Position numbers and translations under genes: made by a program. Positions 33,119 to 42,058 of a DNA stretch of 64,000 bases are shown here, piece by piece (positions within the stretch are counted from its first letter, which is position 1; the number at the start of each line of letters is the position of its first letter). Under the pieces are notes generated by a model. That model saw only the letters and a list, made by a program, of their open reading frames with translations. It did no database searches and was not told where the DNA came from. This stretch comes from Novosphingobium sp. (GTDB taxonomy: Bacteria; Pseudomonadota; Alphaproteobacteria; Sphingomonadales; Sphingomonadaceae): assembly GCA_017745295.1 (NCBI GenBank), contig JAGHZR010000007.1, forward strand, positions 124,001-188,000, read 5' to 3'.

Positions 33119-34954
33119 TCAATTCTCGAAATTGACGCCCTCATGGGTGCCGTCTTCGCGCCAGTCGGCCAGCATCTGGCGGAAGGCATCCCAACCGGCC
33201 AGATAGCCGCGGAACAGCGCCCATTTCGGGTTCTTCTCGCCTTCGTTGTTGAAGTAGCTGGGCGTACATTCGTTCTGGAAGCCGGACATGTCGACTTCGT
33301 TCTCGCGGCAATGGGCGCAGTACCCTTCGACGCCCTCCTTCGTGGCCGAGATCGTGCTGGCGCCCCGGCGCAGCGTTTCGCCCACCATGAAGGAGATGTG
33401 TTCCGCCTGACGCCCGAACTGCTCGGTGGTGGAGGAGTTCGTCGCGCCCTGGATGTAGCCCATGGTGAACATAGCCGGGAACGCGTCGGTAATCACGCCG
33501 TGGAACGTGCTCGCGCCGCCCGACCAGTGGTCGTAGATCGACTTGCCGCCGCGTCCCTCCACCGTGTCGATGCCCCAGCGGCGCTTGAGGTCGCTGGTCA
33601 CTTCGAAGCCGGAGGCGAAGATCATCAGGTCGACTTCGTGCTCCACGCCATCGGCGATGAAGCCCTTCTCGGTCATCCGCTCCACGCCCTGCGTGCCGGA
33701 CACGTCGATCAGCGTGACGTTGGGCTGGTTGAACGCGGGGTAGTAATCGTTGTTGGACAGCGGCCGCTTGCACATGAAGCGGAAGTAGGGCTTCAGCTTC
33801 TCCGCCGTGTCCTTGTCCTCTACGATCGAGTCCACGCGGCGGCGCAGGCGTTCCATCACCTGGAAGTCCACCACTTCGCGGCGATCCATGAATTCCAGCG
33901 GATCGAGCGCGGGCCAGCCTTCCTCGCCCAGTTCGATGGCGAGGTTGCGGCTGATCTCGGTCCAGATGTCGCAGATCAGGTCGGGCTCGCCGGGGATGAA
34001 GAAGGCTTGCGCGGCGCGGTGGAAGTTCGCCATGCGCTCCTGCTGCCAACCGGGCTGGAGCGAGGCCGCCCACGCCGCATCGGTCGGCGGATTGGGCCGC
34101 TCGTCGATGTTCGACGGCGTGCGCTGCAGCACGTAGAGGTGCTGGGCATACTTGGCGAGATAGGGCACCGCCTGGACCGAAGTCGCCCCGGTGCCGACGA
34201 TGGCCACGCGCTTGTCGCGCAGCTTTTCCAGTTCCGGCGCGGTCCACGAACCGCCGGTATAGGCATGCTCCCACCGGCTCGTGTGGAACATCTTGCCCTT
34301 GAAGTCGTGAATGCCGGGGATGCCGGGCAGCTTGGGCATGTTCATCACGCCGCCCGCCATCACCACGAAGCGCGCGCGGATGTCGTCGCCGCGATTGGTG
34401 GTCACGTGCCAGCGCTTGATGCTTTCGTCCCAGCGAATGCCGGTGACCAGCGTATGGAACAGCGCCTTGTCGGCAAGGTCGAAGCGCTCGGCCATGTCCT
34501 GGCAGTACTGCTGGATTTCCCAGCCGTCCGAGAACTTCTTGCTGGGCATGAAGCCCGTTTCTTCCAGCAGCGGCAGATAGCAGTAGGCATCGTTGTCGCA
34601 CTGCACGCCGGGATAGCGGTTCCAGTACCACACGCCGCCGAAGCCGCCCGCGTGATCGATGTTGCGCACATTGGAAACGCCTGCTTCGCGCAAGTGATAG
34701 CCGGCCAGAATGCCCGAGAACCCGGCGCCGAGGATGGCGACGTCGATATCCTCGACCAGCGCCTCGCGCTCCGCCACCGGAGTGAACGGATCGTGGTCGT
34801 AGTTGTCGGAAAAGTCGTCGGTCGGCCGCACGTATTGCTCGCCGCCCTCGCGCCGCATGCGCTTGTCACGCTCCTGACGATACCTAGCCTTGAGCGCCGG
34901 GATATCGAGTTCCTCAGGGCTTGGCACGTCGGACTTGAGACAGGTCATTTCCAT
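33119..34954 (-). CDS. Flavin monooxygenase of the Baeyer-Villiger type
   Basis: 611 residues. The first Rossmann motif DVAILGAGFSGILAGYHL (about residue 70) binds FAD and the second, VAIVGTGATSVQAVPYLAK, binds NADPH. Between them is the Baeyer-Villiger fingerprint FKGKMFHTSRWEH. The N-terminal extension of about 65 residues and the WYWNRYPGVQCDNDAYCYLPLLEE segment match cyclic-ketone and steroid monooxygenases. It inserts oxygen next to a carbonyl, turning a cyclic ketone into a lactone. Minus strand, 94 bases downstream of a co-directional dehydrogenase. Confidence 0.93.
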   Translation of the reverse strand: MEMTCLKSDVPSPEELDIPALKARYRQERDKRMRREGGEQYVRPTDDFSDNYDHDPFTPVAEREALVEDIDVAILGAGFSGILAGYHLREAGVSNVRNIDHAGGFGGVWYWNRYPGVQCDNDAYCYLPLLEETGFMPSKKFSDGWEIQQYCQDMAERFDLADKALFHTLVTGIRWDESIKRWHVTTNRGDDIRARFVVMAGGVMNMPKLPGIPGIHDFKGKMFHTSRWEHAYTGGSWTAPELEKLRDKRVAIVGTGATSVQAVPYLAKYAQHLYVLQRTPSNIDERPNPPTDAAWAASLQPGWQQERMANFHRAAQAFFIPGEPDLICDIWTEISRNLAIELGEEGWPALDPLEFMDRREVVDFQVMERLRRRVDSIVEDKDTAEKLKPYFRFMCKRPLSNNDYYPAFNQPNVTLIDVSGTQGVERMTEKGFIADGVEHEVDLMIFASGFEVTSDLKRRWGIDTVEGRGGKSIYDHWSGGASTFHGVITDAFPAMFTMGYIQGATNSSTTEQFGRQAEHISFMVGETLRRGASTISATKEGVEGYCAHCRENEVDMSGFQNECTPSYFNNEGEKNPKWALFRGYLAGWDAFRQMLADWREDGTHEGVNFEN

Positions 34955-35030
34955 CGAATGGGCACCCTCTTGGCGGCGACTCTGCTCCGGTCGCCCGTTA
35001 CCGCTGGATCTGGCGCAACGACGGATTAAT

Positions 35031-35050
35031 TGTCAACAGTGTTGTTTATT
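35031..35050. promoter_or_regulatory. Candidate operator in front of the monooxygenase gene
   Basis: TGTCAACAGTGTTGTTTATT contains the near-palindrome CAACAGTGTTG and lies about 80 bases upstream of the monooxygenase ATG, just at the end of the dehydrogenase gene. It shares TCAACAG...TGTT with the dyad at 27364-27379. Confidence 0.3.
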
Positions 35051-35975
35051 AAGCGTTGGCGCATGAGGTCGCCATCCTGAACGAATAGCCGATGTGATCG
35101 ACATGCCCGTGCAGGGCGAAATCGTGCAGCTTCGCCTTGTCGTGGAAGGCGTCGGACGCTGCGGCGACATCCTCGATGGTCCAGTGCGGACGATAGACGC
35201 CTTCGGTTTCCGCCACGAACATGCGCGCCACGCGTCCCGCTATCGAGGCGATCATCTCGCCGGTGACCGGGCAATCTTCATGGGCCAGCCAGCCGACCAC
35301 GGGGGCCACCAGTTCGGGCTCCATCGGCGGGTACTGCGAGATGTCGATCCCCTCGGCCATGCGCGTCACCGCGCCGGGCACGATCACGTTGCACTTTACG
35401 TTGTGCGCCTCGCCCTCCAGCGCGGCGATGTTGCTGAGGCCCAGCATCGCCGACTTCGACATGCCGTAGTTCACGCAGTTCTCGTTGCCGTAGAGCCCGC
35501 CGACCGAGCTGGTCAGCACGATACGCCCGTATCCGGCATCGCACATCGGCCCGAACGCGGGCTGCACCACATGGAACGCGCCGAGCAGATGAACATCGAG
35601 CACGGCGTGAAGGTCCACGCTGGAAAGCTCGCGGATCGATCCGTAGCGCACGTTGCCGGCGTTATGGACCAGCACATCGATCCGGCCCCACTGGTCCAGC
35701 GCGGCCTGGACGATGGCCTTGCCGCCTTCGGGCGTGGCGACGGACTCGGTATTGGCGATCGCCTCTCCGCCGGCCGCCACGATCTCGTCCACCACGCTCT
35801 GCGCCACACTGACATCCGCGCCCGGCGCATCGAGATCACCCCGGATCGCGCCGCCCAGATCGTTGACCACCACTTTGGCCCCACGCGCGGCCAGCAGCAG
35901 CGCATAGGCCCGGCCAAGCCCGCGTCCGGCCCCGGTGATTACGGCAACCCGGCCGTCAAAGCGCATCTCTTCCAT
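35049..35975 (-). CDS. Short-chain dehydrogenase of the 17beta-HSD4/FOX2 type
   Basis: 308 residues from the ATG at 35975. The NAD motif is TGAGRGLGRAYALLLAARGA and is followed by VVVNDLGG, the characteristic start of peroxisomal MFE-2/FOX2-type (3R)-hydroxyacyl-CoA dehydrogenases. LVHNAGN, LTSSVGG and the catalytic YGMSK are present. It likely oxidises a hydroxyl group, possibly on an acyl-CoA. It is divergent from the propeller-protein gene and co-directional with the monooxygenase. A longer frame upstream lacks family similarity. Confidence 0.92.
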   Translation of the reverse strand: MEEMRFDGRVAVITGAGRGLGRAYALLLAARGAKVVVNDLGGAIRGDLDAPGADVSVAQSVVDEIVAAGGEAIANTESVATPEGGKAIVQAALDQWGRIDVLVHNAGNVRYGSIRELSSVDLHAVLDVHLLGAFHVVQPAFGPMCDAGYGRIVLTSSVGGLYGNENCVNYGMSKSAMLGLSNIAALEGEAHNVKCNVIVPGAVTRMAEGIDISQYPPMEPELVAPVVGWLAHEDCPVTGEMIASIAGRVARMFVAETEGVYRPHWTIEDVAAASDAFHDKAKLHDFALHGHVDHIGYSFRMATSCANA

Positions 35976-36211
35976 GAAATCTCTCCGGTTGCCCGCGCTT
36001 GGCCGGGCGGTCTCTTTTCCGTCTGACGATCGAATATGCGCACGGGGGAGGGCGGGGCAATCGAACAAAGCCCGCCGAACGTCGCCGGGGCGATAGTGCG
36101 CGTCCGAAGTCCTCTCGGCCGGGTCCTCGCGTTGCCTGCTTCGGATGTGCTGGATAGGCTCGAAGGGAACGAACGGCCGCAAGAGCGCCGGACGAGAGGA
36201 CGATTTCACCG

Positions 36212-37822
36212 ATGCTCGAACCCGCAGGACGCAATCACGGCGTCGTCTCCGCCCGCCCGGCCGAAGGCTGGATGCTGCACCGCATGACGCCGCCCACGCG
36301 CCTCTACAGCGCCAACGGGTTGCGCACCGGGGCGGATGGGCGGATTTATGTCGCCCAAGTGGGCGGCAGCCAGATCAGCGCGGTCGATCCGGACAGCGGC
36401 GCGGTGGAAGTGATCAGCCCGATGGGCGGCGGCATCACCTCTCCGGACGATCTTGCCTTCGATGAGGAGGGCAACCTCTACGCCACCGAAATCACCGAAG
36501 GCCGCGTTTCCGTGCTGCGCCCGAACGGCACCAGCGCGGTAGTCTACGGCGACCTGCCCGTCGCCAACCCGATCACCTATTCGCAGGGCCGCCTGATCGC
36601 AGGGGGCTGCGAAATGGGCGCGCGTGTGCTCGAACTCGATCGCAATGGCGGGGCGCCGCGCGTGATCGCGGACAATGTGCCGATGCCTAACGCCTTCGAA
36701 GTGGGCCCCGACGGCAAGCTCTACATGCCGGTGATGGGCGCCAATGCGATCTGGCGCGTCAATCTGGACGGCAGCGGGGAGCCCGAAGTGGTCTGCGGCG
36801 ATCTTGGCGTGCCCGATTCGGTGAAGTTCGATGCAGAGGGCATGATCGTCTCCACCCAGGTCGCCAGCGGGCAAGTGCTGCGCATCGATCCGCGCACCGG
36901 CGCCAGGACGGTGCTGGCCGACATCGGCGCCGGGCTGGACAACTGCACGTTCGTGGGTGACCGGCTGTTCATCTCGCACATTCTCGGCTCGATCCATGAG
37001 ATCACCACGCCCAAGGCCGCGGGCGGTCTGGTGAAGCCGCTGATCGAGAAGGGCCTGCAATGGCCGCTGGACGTGTCGATGGGCGCGGATGGCGTGCTGT
37101 GGATCGCCGATGGCGGCTTCGTCTTCTCGCTGCGCGCGGGGGAGGCGGTGAAGCTGGAAGGCATGCTGTTCAGCCCGAACTTCCCCGGATATTCACGCGG
37201 TGTCGTCGCGGCGGGAGCGGGCGAGATGATCGTGACGACCGCCAATGGGGAAGTCGCGAAGTTCCACCCCGCCGGCCCCTCAATGGAACTGCTGGCCAGC
37301 GGATTCGACCAGCTGATGGGCGTGGCGATTGCCCCATCGGGCGCGGTGGTTTTCGCCGAATATGGCACCGGCAAGGTCCATTCCGTTTCGGGCGGCAAAG
37401 TGGAGGAGCTGGTCTCCGGGCTCGACCGTCCCAAAGGCGTGGCGGTGGCCGGGGACGGCACGGTCTATGTCGCGGAAAGCGGCGCAGGCCGGGTGGTCAA
37501 GCTGGTCGGCGGACGCGCGGAAGCGGTGATCGAAGATCTGGTCCGGCCCGAGGGGCTGGCGATCCGCGATGGCCGGATCACCGTACTCGACGTGAAGCGC
37601 CGCGAAGTTGTGCAGTCGGACCTGTCCGGCGGTGTGCGCGAGGTGATCGCGCAGGGTCTGCCGGTCGGTCCGCCCGAGGGCACCGATCCCAAGCCGCTCG
37701 GCAGCGTCGGTCACATGTGCGGGCCGATGGGCAATATGACCGGGCTCGATGTCGGGCCGGATGGCACCGTGTGGATCTGCGGCGACCTAGAAGGCTCCGT
37801 TCTGGCACTCAGGAGGGCGTGA
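36212..37822 (+). CDS. Long SMP-30/gluconolactonase- or NHL-like beta-propeller protein
   Basis: 536 residues made of repeated blade motifs such as NGLRTGADGRIYVAQVGG, SPDDLAFDEEGNLYATEITE, PNAFEVGPDGKLYMPVMG, MGVAIAPSGAVVFAEYGTG and PKGVAVAGDGTVYVAES. The family is usually about 300 residues; this length suggests two propellers or one propeller plus extra blades. SMP-30 relatives hydrolyse lactones with a metal ion. Beside a Baeyer-Villiger enzyme, a lactonase role is attractive but unproven. No signal peptide. The ATG has a GAGAGGA site. Confidence 0.82.
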   Translation: MLEPAGRNHGVVSARPAEGWMLHRMTPPTRLYSANGLRTGADGRIYVAQVGGSQISAVDPDSGAVEVISPMGGGITSPDDLAFDEEGNLYATEITEGRVSVLRPNGTSAVVYGDLPVANPITYSQGRLIAGGCEMGARVLELDRNGGAPRVIADNVPMPNAFEVGPDGKLYMPVMGANAIWRVNLDGSGEPEVVCGDLGVPDSVKFDAEGMIVSTQVASGQVLRIDPRTGARTVLADIGAGLDNCTFVGDRLFISHILGSIHEITTPKAAGGLVKPLIEKGLQWPLDVSMGADGVLWIADGGFVFSLRAGEAVKLEGMLFSPNFPGYSRGVVAAGAGEMIVTTANGEVAKFHPAGPSMELLASGFDQLMGVAIAPSGAVVFAEYGTGKVHSVSGGKVEELVSGLDRPKGVAVAGDGTVYVAESGAGRVVKLVGGRAEAVIEDLVRPEGLAIRDGRITVLDVKRREVVQSDLSGGVREVIAQGLPVGPPEGTDPKPLGSVGHMCGPMGNMTGLDVGPDGTVWICGDLEGSVLALRRA

Positions 37823-37824
37823 CC

Positions 37825-38238
37825 ATGCTCAAGCAGCTATGCTTTTTCCGCAAGCGGCCGGACATGACCATGGACGAGTTCATGGACTACTACGAGAACC
37901 AGCACTCGCAGCTTTCGAAGAAGATGGGTGCAGCGCCAGCGATCCCCGGCGCGGTGCGCTATGTGCGGCGTTATCTGGTGCCGGAGAAGAACCCGATCAC
38001 CGGCCAGATTCACGATCCCGGCTACGACTGCGTGATGGAAATCTGGTGGAACAGCCGCGAGGATTTCGAACGCTCGCAGGCGATTATCGGCGATCCCGCG
38101 CGCCTGCCGATGACCAGGGCGGACGAGGAGAAGCTGTTCGCCAGCCACGCCAATCCGGTCTGCACCTGCATCGAGTACGATTCGCCGATGGGGCCGAATG
38201 GCGAGGCGACGCGGATCGAGCTTTCCTACGGCGACTGA
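37825..38238 (+). CDS. EthD-domain protein
   Basis: 137 residues with an EthD (dimeric alpha/beta barrel) pattern: LCFFRKRPDMTMDEFMDYYENQHSQL, then VRYVRRYLVP, DCVMEIWWNSREDFERS and a C-terminal segment rich in acidic residues. Members occur in ether and aromatic catabolism and as polyketide cyclases, with no settled activity; a helper to oxygenases is often proposed. It starts 2 bases after the propeller gene and precedes the Rieske oxygenase by 124 bases. Confidence 0.85.
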   Translation: MLKQLCFFRKRPDMTMDEFMDYYENQHSQLSKKMGAAPAIPGAVRYVRRYLVPEKNPITGQIHDPGYDCVMEIWWNSREDFERSQAIIGDPARLPMTRADEEKLFASHANPVCTCIEYDSPMGPNGEATRIELSYGD

Positions 38239-38362
38239 CGTGACCGGACCGACAGCTCGCCCCCCTGCCGCGCGACCGCAATTACGCTCCCGCGATTGGT
38301 GTTCCGTGCGAATAGTGGGATAACGGCCGCAAATCCGCGCGACTAAGAATGGAAAAAGAGTG

Positions 38363-39721
38363 ATGGGTGAGCAGGGTAGGATCGTGCAGGCTCCCGAGGA
38401 CCTGACCGTCCCGGTCCGCATCCCGACCGAGGCCTACATCTCGCCGGACTACGCCAGGGCCGAGCGTGACAGGCTGTGGCGCAAGGTCTGGCTGCAAGCC
38501 GGGCGGCTGGAAGACATTCCGGAGGTGGGCGATTTCATCACTTTCGACATCATCGACGATTCGGTGATCGTGGTCCGCGCCTCCGAAACCGAACTCCACG
38601 CCTTCCACAACGTCTGCCCGCATCGCGGCCGCAAGCTGGTCGATACCCCGGCCGGACAACGCAATGCACGTGGCACCCGTCGCAGCTTCACCTGCGGCTA
38701 TCACGGCTGGACCTTCGGGCTGGACGGCGCGAACACCTATCTGGAGCATCAGGAAGACTGGCAGGGCCGTCTCTGTGGCGGTCGGGCCGACCTGGGTATG
38801 GTCAAGGTCGATACCTGGGGTGGCTGGATCTGGATCAATCTCGATCCCGATTCGATGCCGCTGGCCGATTATCTGCACCCGGCGGCGGGCATGCTCGATC
38901 CCTACGGCCTGCAGAACATGCGCCCGCGCTGGCGCAAGTGGGTGGTGTTCGAATGCAACTGGAAGGTCGCGATGGAGGCCTTCTGCGAGACCTACCACGT
39001 CGCCACCACGCATCCGGAATTCATGGAATTCGGCCAGTTTCGCGGCTGGGCGCGCAATCAGGGGCTTCATTCGAACATCGGCTACGACGCGCCGAAGGGG
39101 CAGGAGGAGGACTCCGGCAAGCTCCGCCTCGGCGCCGGCGAAGACCCGCGCCTGACCACGGCGGAGATGCAGAACTTCACCTGGGCCAACGCCAATACCA
39201 ACACCACGATGACACTGGTCGATGTCGCCAACCGCCTGAAGGACGAACTGCCCGAAGGCACCCCGGCGGCGGAAGTCTCGGCCTACTGGATCGGCACGGC
39301 GCGCAAGGAAGACGCGATGCGCGGGGTGATCTGGCCGACGGTGGACCCGAAGCACACCGCCCAGGCGGGCACGTCCTGGCAGATTTTCCCGAACTTCCAG
39401 ATCGGCCACGCGGTCAACAACATGCTCTGCTATCAGGCGCGGCCCTACGGCACCGATCCGGACAAATGCATCTTCGAGGCTGCCGTCTACGAACTCTGGC
39501 CGGAGGGCGAGGCGCCCGAGACGGAGTGGGAATATACTGCTCCCACCGACTGGCCGCCGGTGCTCCAGCAGGACTTCGCCAATATGGCGGCGGTCCAGCA
39601 GGGCATGAAGAACCTGGGTTTCCGGGGCGCGCAGCCCAATCCCTACATGGAGCGCTCGGTGGCATCGCTACACATGAACCTTGCCAGGTTCATGGGCACG
39701 GGCGCGCCGGAAACCTATTGA
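38363..39721 (+). CDS. Rieske non-heme iron oxygenase, large (alpha) subunit
   Basis: 452 residues. The Rieske [2Fe-2S] ligands are in FHNVCPHRGRKL and FTCGYHGWTF. The catalytic iron site is in NWKVAMEAFCETYHVATTHPE (bridging acid plus the two His). The C-terminal part holds the substrate pocket. It hydroxylates or dihydroxylates a substrate with O2 and electrons from a ferredoxin/reductase that is not encoded nearby. No beta subunit gene follows, so it may be an alpha-only enzyme. GTG at 38360 is an alternative start. Confidence 0.93.
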   Translation: MGEQGRIVQAPEDLTVPVRIPTEAYISPDYARAERDRLWRKVWLQAGRLEDIPEVGDFITFDIIDDSVIVVRASETELHAFHNVCPHRGRKLVDTPAGQRNARGTRRSFTCGYHGWTFGLDGANTYLEHQEDWQGRLCGGRADLGMVKVDTWGGWIWINLDPDSMPLADYLHPAAGMLDPYGLQNMRPRWRKWVVFECNWKVAMEAFCETYHVATTHPEFMEFGQFRGWARNQGLHSNIGYDAPKGQEEDSGKLRLGAGEDPRLTTAEMQNFTWANANTNTTMTLVDVANRLKDELPEGTPAAEVSAYWIGTARKEDAMRGVIWPTVDPKHTAQAGTSWQIFPNFQIGHAVNNMLCYQARPYGTDPDKCIFEAAVYELWPEGEAPETEWEYTAPTDWPPVLQQDFANMAAVQQGMKNLGFRGAQPNPYMERSVASLHMNLARFMGTGAPETY

Positions 39722-39784
39722 GCCGAGCGCCGCGCATTGTTCCACGGGAAACTTTTCGAAGCCGCCCGTGGAGAGACAAGGGCC

Positions 39785-40381
39785 TTACTTCGCTTCCGCC
39801 AGCAGCTTGGCAGCTTCGGGCGAAGACCAGTCGTTGCCGCCGGTATAGCGCCAGACTTCGCGGCCCTGGCTGTCGAACAGCACCGTGACCGGCAGGTTGC
39901 CGCCGTACTGGAAGCCGAGGTCGCCGTTCTCGTCCACCCAGGGCTGGATATTGTCGAGCTTGCGGCGGCGCAGGATCTCAACGACCTTGTAAGTGTCGCC
40001 GGTATCCTCGGAAATCGGCAGGATCTGGACTTTGCCGTTTGGGTCCTTGGCCAGCGCTTCCAGCGTCGGCATCTCGGCGATGCAGGGCGCGCACCAGGTG
40101 GCCCAGAGGTTGATGAGCAGCGGCTTGCCCTTCAGCGACATGAGGTCGAGGCTTTCGCCGGTGTTATCCACCAAGGTCACGTCGGGCATTGGATCGCCCT
40201 TGTGCGAGCGATCGACCTTTCCAGTCGGCTTTTCGGCGGCCGGTGTTGCCGGAGCGGCGCTTTCGGAAGCCTTTTGTTGCGCGTCCTTGCCGCTTTGCCT
40301 ATCGCAGCCCGCGATCAGGAGGGCGCCGGCCCCCGCGACGGAATACAGGACGAGCGACTTGAGCGATTTGGAAGACAGCAA
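39785..40381 (-). CDS. TlpA-like thioredoxin-fold lipoprotein
   Basis: 198 residues from a TTG start at 40381 with a GGAG-type site upstream. A lipoprotein signal ends in LLIAGC, then comes a Ser/Ala/Pro linker and a thioredoxin fold from about residue 65 with the redox motif WATWCAPC and the cis-Pro region NLPVTVLF. Such proteins act in the periplasm on thiols, for example in cytochrome or oxidase maturation. No ATG start gives a complete signal. Its 5' end overlaps that of argH on the other strand by 23 bases. Confidence 0.88.
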   Translation of the reverse strand: MLSSKSLKSLVLYSVAGAGALLIAGCDRQSGKDAQQKASESAAPATPAAEKPTGKVDRSHKGDPMPDVTLVDNTGESLDLMSLKGKPLLINLWATWCAPCIAEMPTLEALAKDPNGKVQILPISEDTGDTYKVVEILRRRKLDNIQPWVDENGDLGFQYGGNLPVTVLFDSQGREVWRYTGGNDWSSPEAAKLLAEAK

Positions 40382-41774
40382 GGCGGCGGGCTCCAACCAG
40401 ATGTGGGGTGGACGGTTCGAAGGTGGACCGTCTGCGATCATGCGCGAGATAAATGCCTCGATCCCCTTCGACAAGGCATTGTGGCGGCAGGACATCGCGG
40501 CCAGCAAGGCACACGTCGCGATGCTGGGCGCCTGCGGGGTGGTTTCGGCCGAGGATGCGATCACGATTCGCGACGGTCTGGACCGGGTCGCCGCCGAGTA
40601 CGAAGTCTCCGGAGTCCCCGAGAACTGGGACCTCGAAGACATCCACATGACCACCGAGGGCCGTCTGGCCGAGCTGATCGGCCCGGTCGCCGGACGCCTC
40701 CACACCGCCCGTTCGCGCAACGACCAGGTGGCGACCGATTTCCGCCTCTGGGTGCGCGATGCCGTCGATCAGGCCGAGGCCGGGCTGGACGCGCTGCAAA
40801 AGGCGCTCGTCATCCGCGCCGGTGAGCATGCCGATTCGATCATGCCCGGCTTCACTCATCTCCAGACCGCGCAGCCGGTGACGCTCGGGCATCACCTCAT
40901 GGCCTATTACGAGATGATCGGCCGCGACCGTTCGCGCTTCGCCGACGCCCGCAAGCGCATGAACCGCAGCCCGCTCGGTGCGGCGGCGCTGGCCGGAACC
41001 GGTTTCCCGATCGATCGCAAGATGACCGCGCAGGCGCTGGGCTTCGACGCGCCAACCGACAACAGCCTCGATTCGGTGTCGGACCGCGACTTCGCGCTCG
41101 ATTACCTGATGGCCGCCGCACAGTGCTCGCTGCACCTCTCGCGTCTGGCCGAAGAGTTCATCATCTGGGCGAGCCAGCCCTTCGGCTTCGTGGCACTGCC
41201 CGATTCGCTGTCCACCGGCAGCTCGATCATGCCGCAGAAGAAGAACCCCGACGCGGCGGAACTGGTGCGCGGCCACTCGGGCCGGATCGTCGGCTGCCTG
41301 ACCAGCCTGATGATCACCATGAAGGGCCTGCCGCTCGCCTATTCGAAGGACATGCAGGACGACAAGCCGCCGGTCTTCGAGGCCGCCAGCCTGCTGGCGC
41401 TCTCCATCGCGGCGATGACCGGCATGGTCGCGGAAACCCGCTTCCGCACCGATCGCATGCGCGGCGCCGCCGAACTCGGCTTCGCCACCGCCACCGATCT
41501 TGCCGACTGGCTGGTGCGCGAGGGCAACATCCCCTTCCGCGAGGCGCACCACATCACCGGTTCCGCCGTGAAGCTGGCCGAGCAGCGTGGGCTGGCGCTC
41601 GACCAATTGCCGCTGGAAGATCTCAAGGCCATCGACAGCCGCATCGACGAGCGCGTATTCAAGGCGCTCTCGGTCGAGGCTTCAGTCGCCGCGCGCAAGT
41701 CGCACGGCGGCACCGCGCCCGATCAGGTACGCCTGCGCGTGGCCGAAGCCCGGCTCGCGCTCGGTCTGGAGTGA
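40359..41774 (+). CDS. argH: Argininosuccinate lyase
   Basis: I place the start at TTG 40359 (AGGA 8 bases upstream), giving 471 residues and the usual lead into [15 protein letters not shown] at 40401 would cut into this conserved start. Further signatures: [52 protein letters not shown] and the superfamily loop [16 protein letters not shown]. It splits argininosuccinate into arginine and fumarate. Followed by a small lipoprotein gene and lysA, a common alphaproteobacterial arrangement. Confidence 0.96.
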   Translation: MSDLEDSKAAGSNQMWGGRFEGGPSAIMREINASIPFDKALWRQDIAASKAHVAMLGACGVVSAEDAITIRDGLDRVAAEYEVSGVPENWDLEDIHMTTEGRLAELIGPVAGRLHTARSRNDQVATDFRLWVRDAVDQAEAGLDALQKALVIRAGEHADSIMPGFTHLQTAQPVTLGHHLMAYYEMIGRDRSRFADARKRMNRSPLGAAALAGTGFPIDRKMTAQALGFDAPTDNSLDSVSDRDFALDYLMAAAQCSLHLSRLAEEFIIWASQPFGFVALPDSLSTGSSIMPQKKNPDAAELVRGHSGRIVGCLTSLMITMKGLPLAYSKDMQDDKPPVFEAASLLALSIAAMTGMVAETRFRTDRMRGAAELGFATATDLADWLVREGNIPFREAHHITGSAVKLAEQRGLALDQLPLEDLKAIDSRIDERVFKALSVEASVAARKSHGGTAPDQVRLRVAEARLALGLE

Positions 41775-41779
41775 GCTTG

Positions 41780-42019
41780 ATGCGCAAGACTGCCGCCCTG
41801 ATCCTGCTTCTCGCGCTGTCGGCCTGCGGCCAGAGGGCGGCGTTGGCATTGAAACCGGGGCAGCAGCTTCCGCCCGCGCCTTACGGCCGCGCGCAGAAAC
41901 CGGGCAGCGGCGAGCTGCTCCAGACCCCGACGCTGGCGATCCCTGAACGCAGCGTCGAACTGCGCACCCGCTCGGAACCACGGGACGACGATCCCTTCGA
42001 TCTCCCGCCGCCAGAATAA
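41780..42019 (+). CDS. Small lipoprotein, LptM-like
   Basis: 79 residues: MRKTAALILLLALSACGQRA is a lipoprotein signal with lipobox LSAC, followed by a Pro-rich tail without secondary structure. A short lipoprotein with a CGQ start located between argH and lysA matches the genomic place of LptM (YifL), which helps mature the LptD/LptE LPS translocon. The identification rests on location and the CGQ motif, since the sequence is too short for more. GTG at 41771 is an alternative start. Confidence 0.7.
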   Translation: MRKTAALILLLALSACGQRAALALKPGQQLPPAPYGRAQKPGSGELLQTPTLAIPERSVELRTRSEPRDDDPFDLPPPE

Positions 42020-42058
42020 TTTTCAGGCCGAACAGGCCTCCCAGATACCGAGATATCC

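Noticed and set aside
33071..35029. A 652-codon plus-strand frame
   Set aside because: Antisense of the Baeyer-Villiger-type monooxygenase with no recognisable domain.
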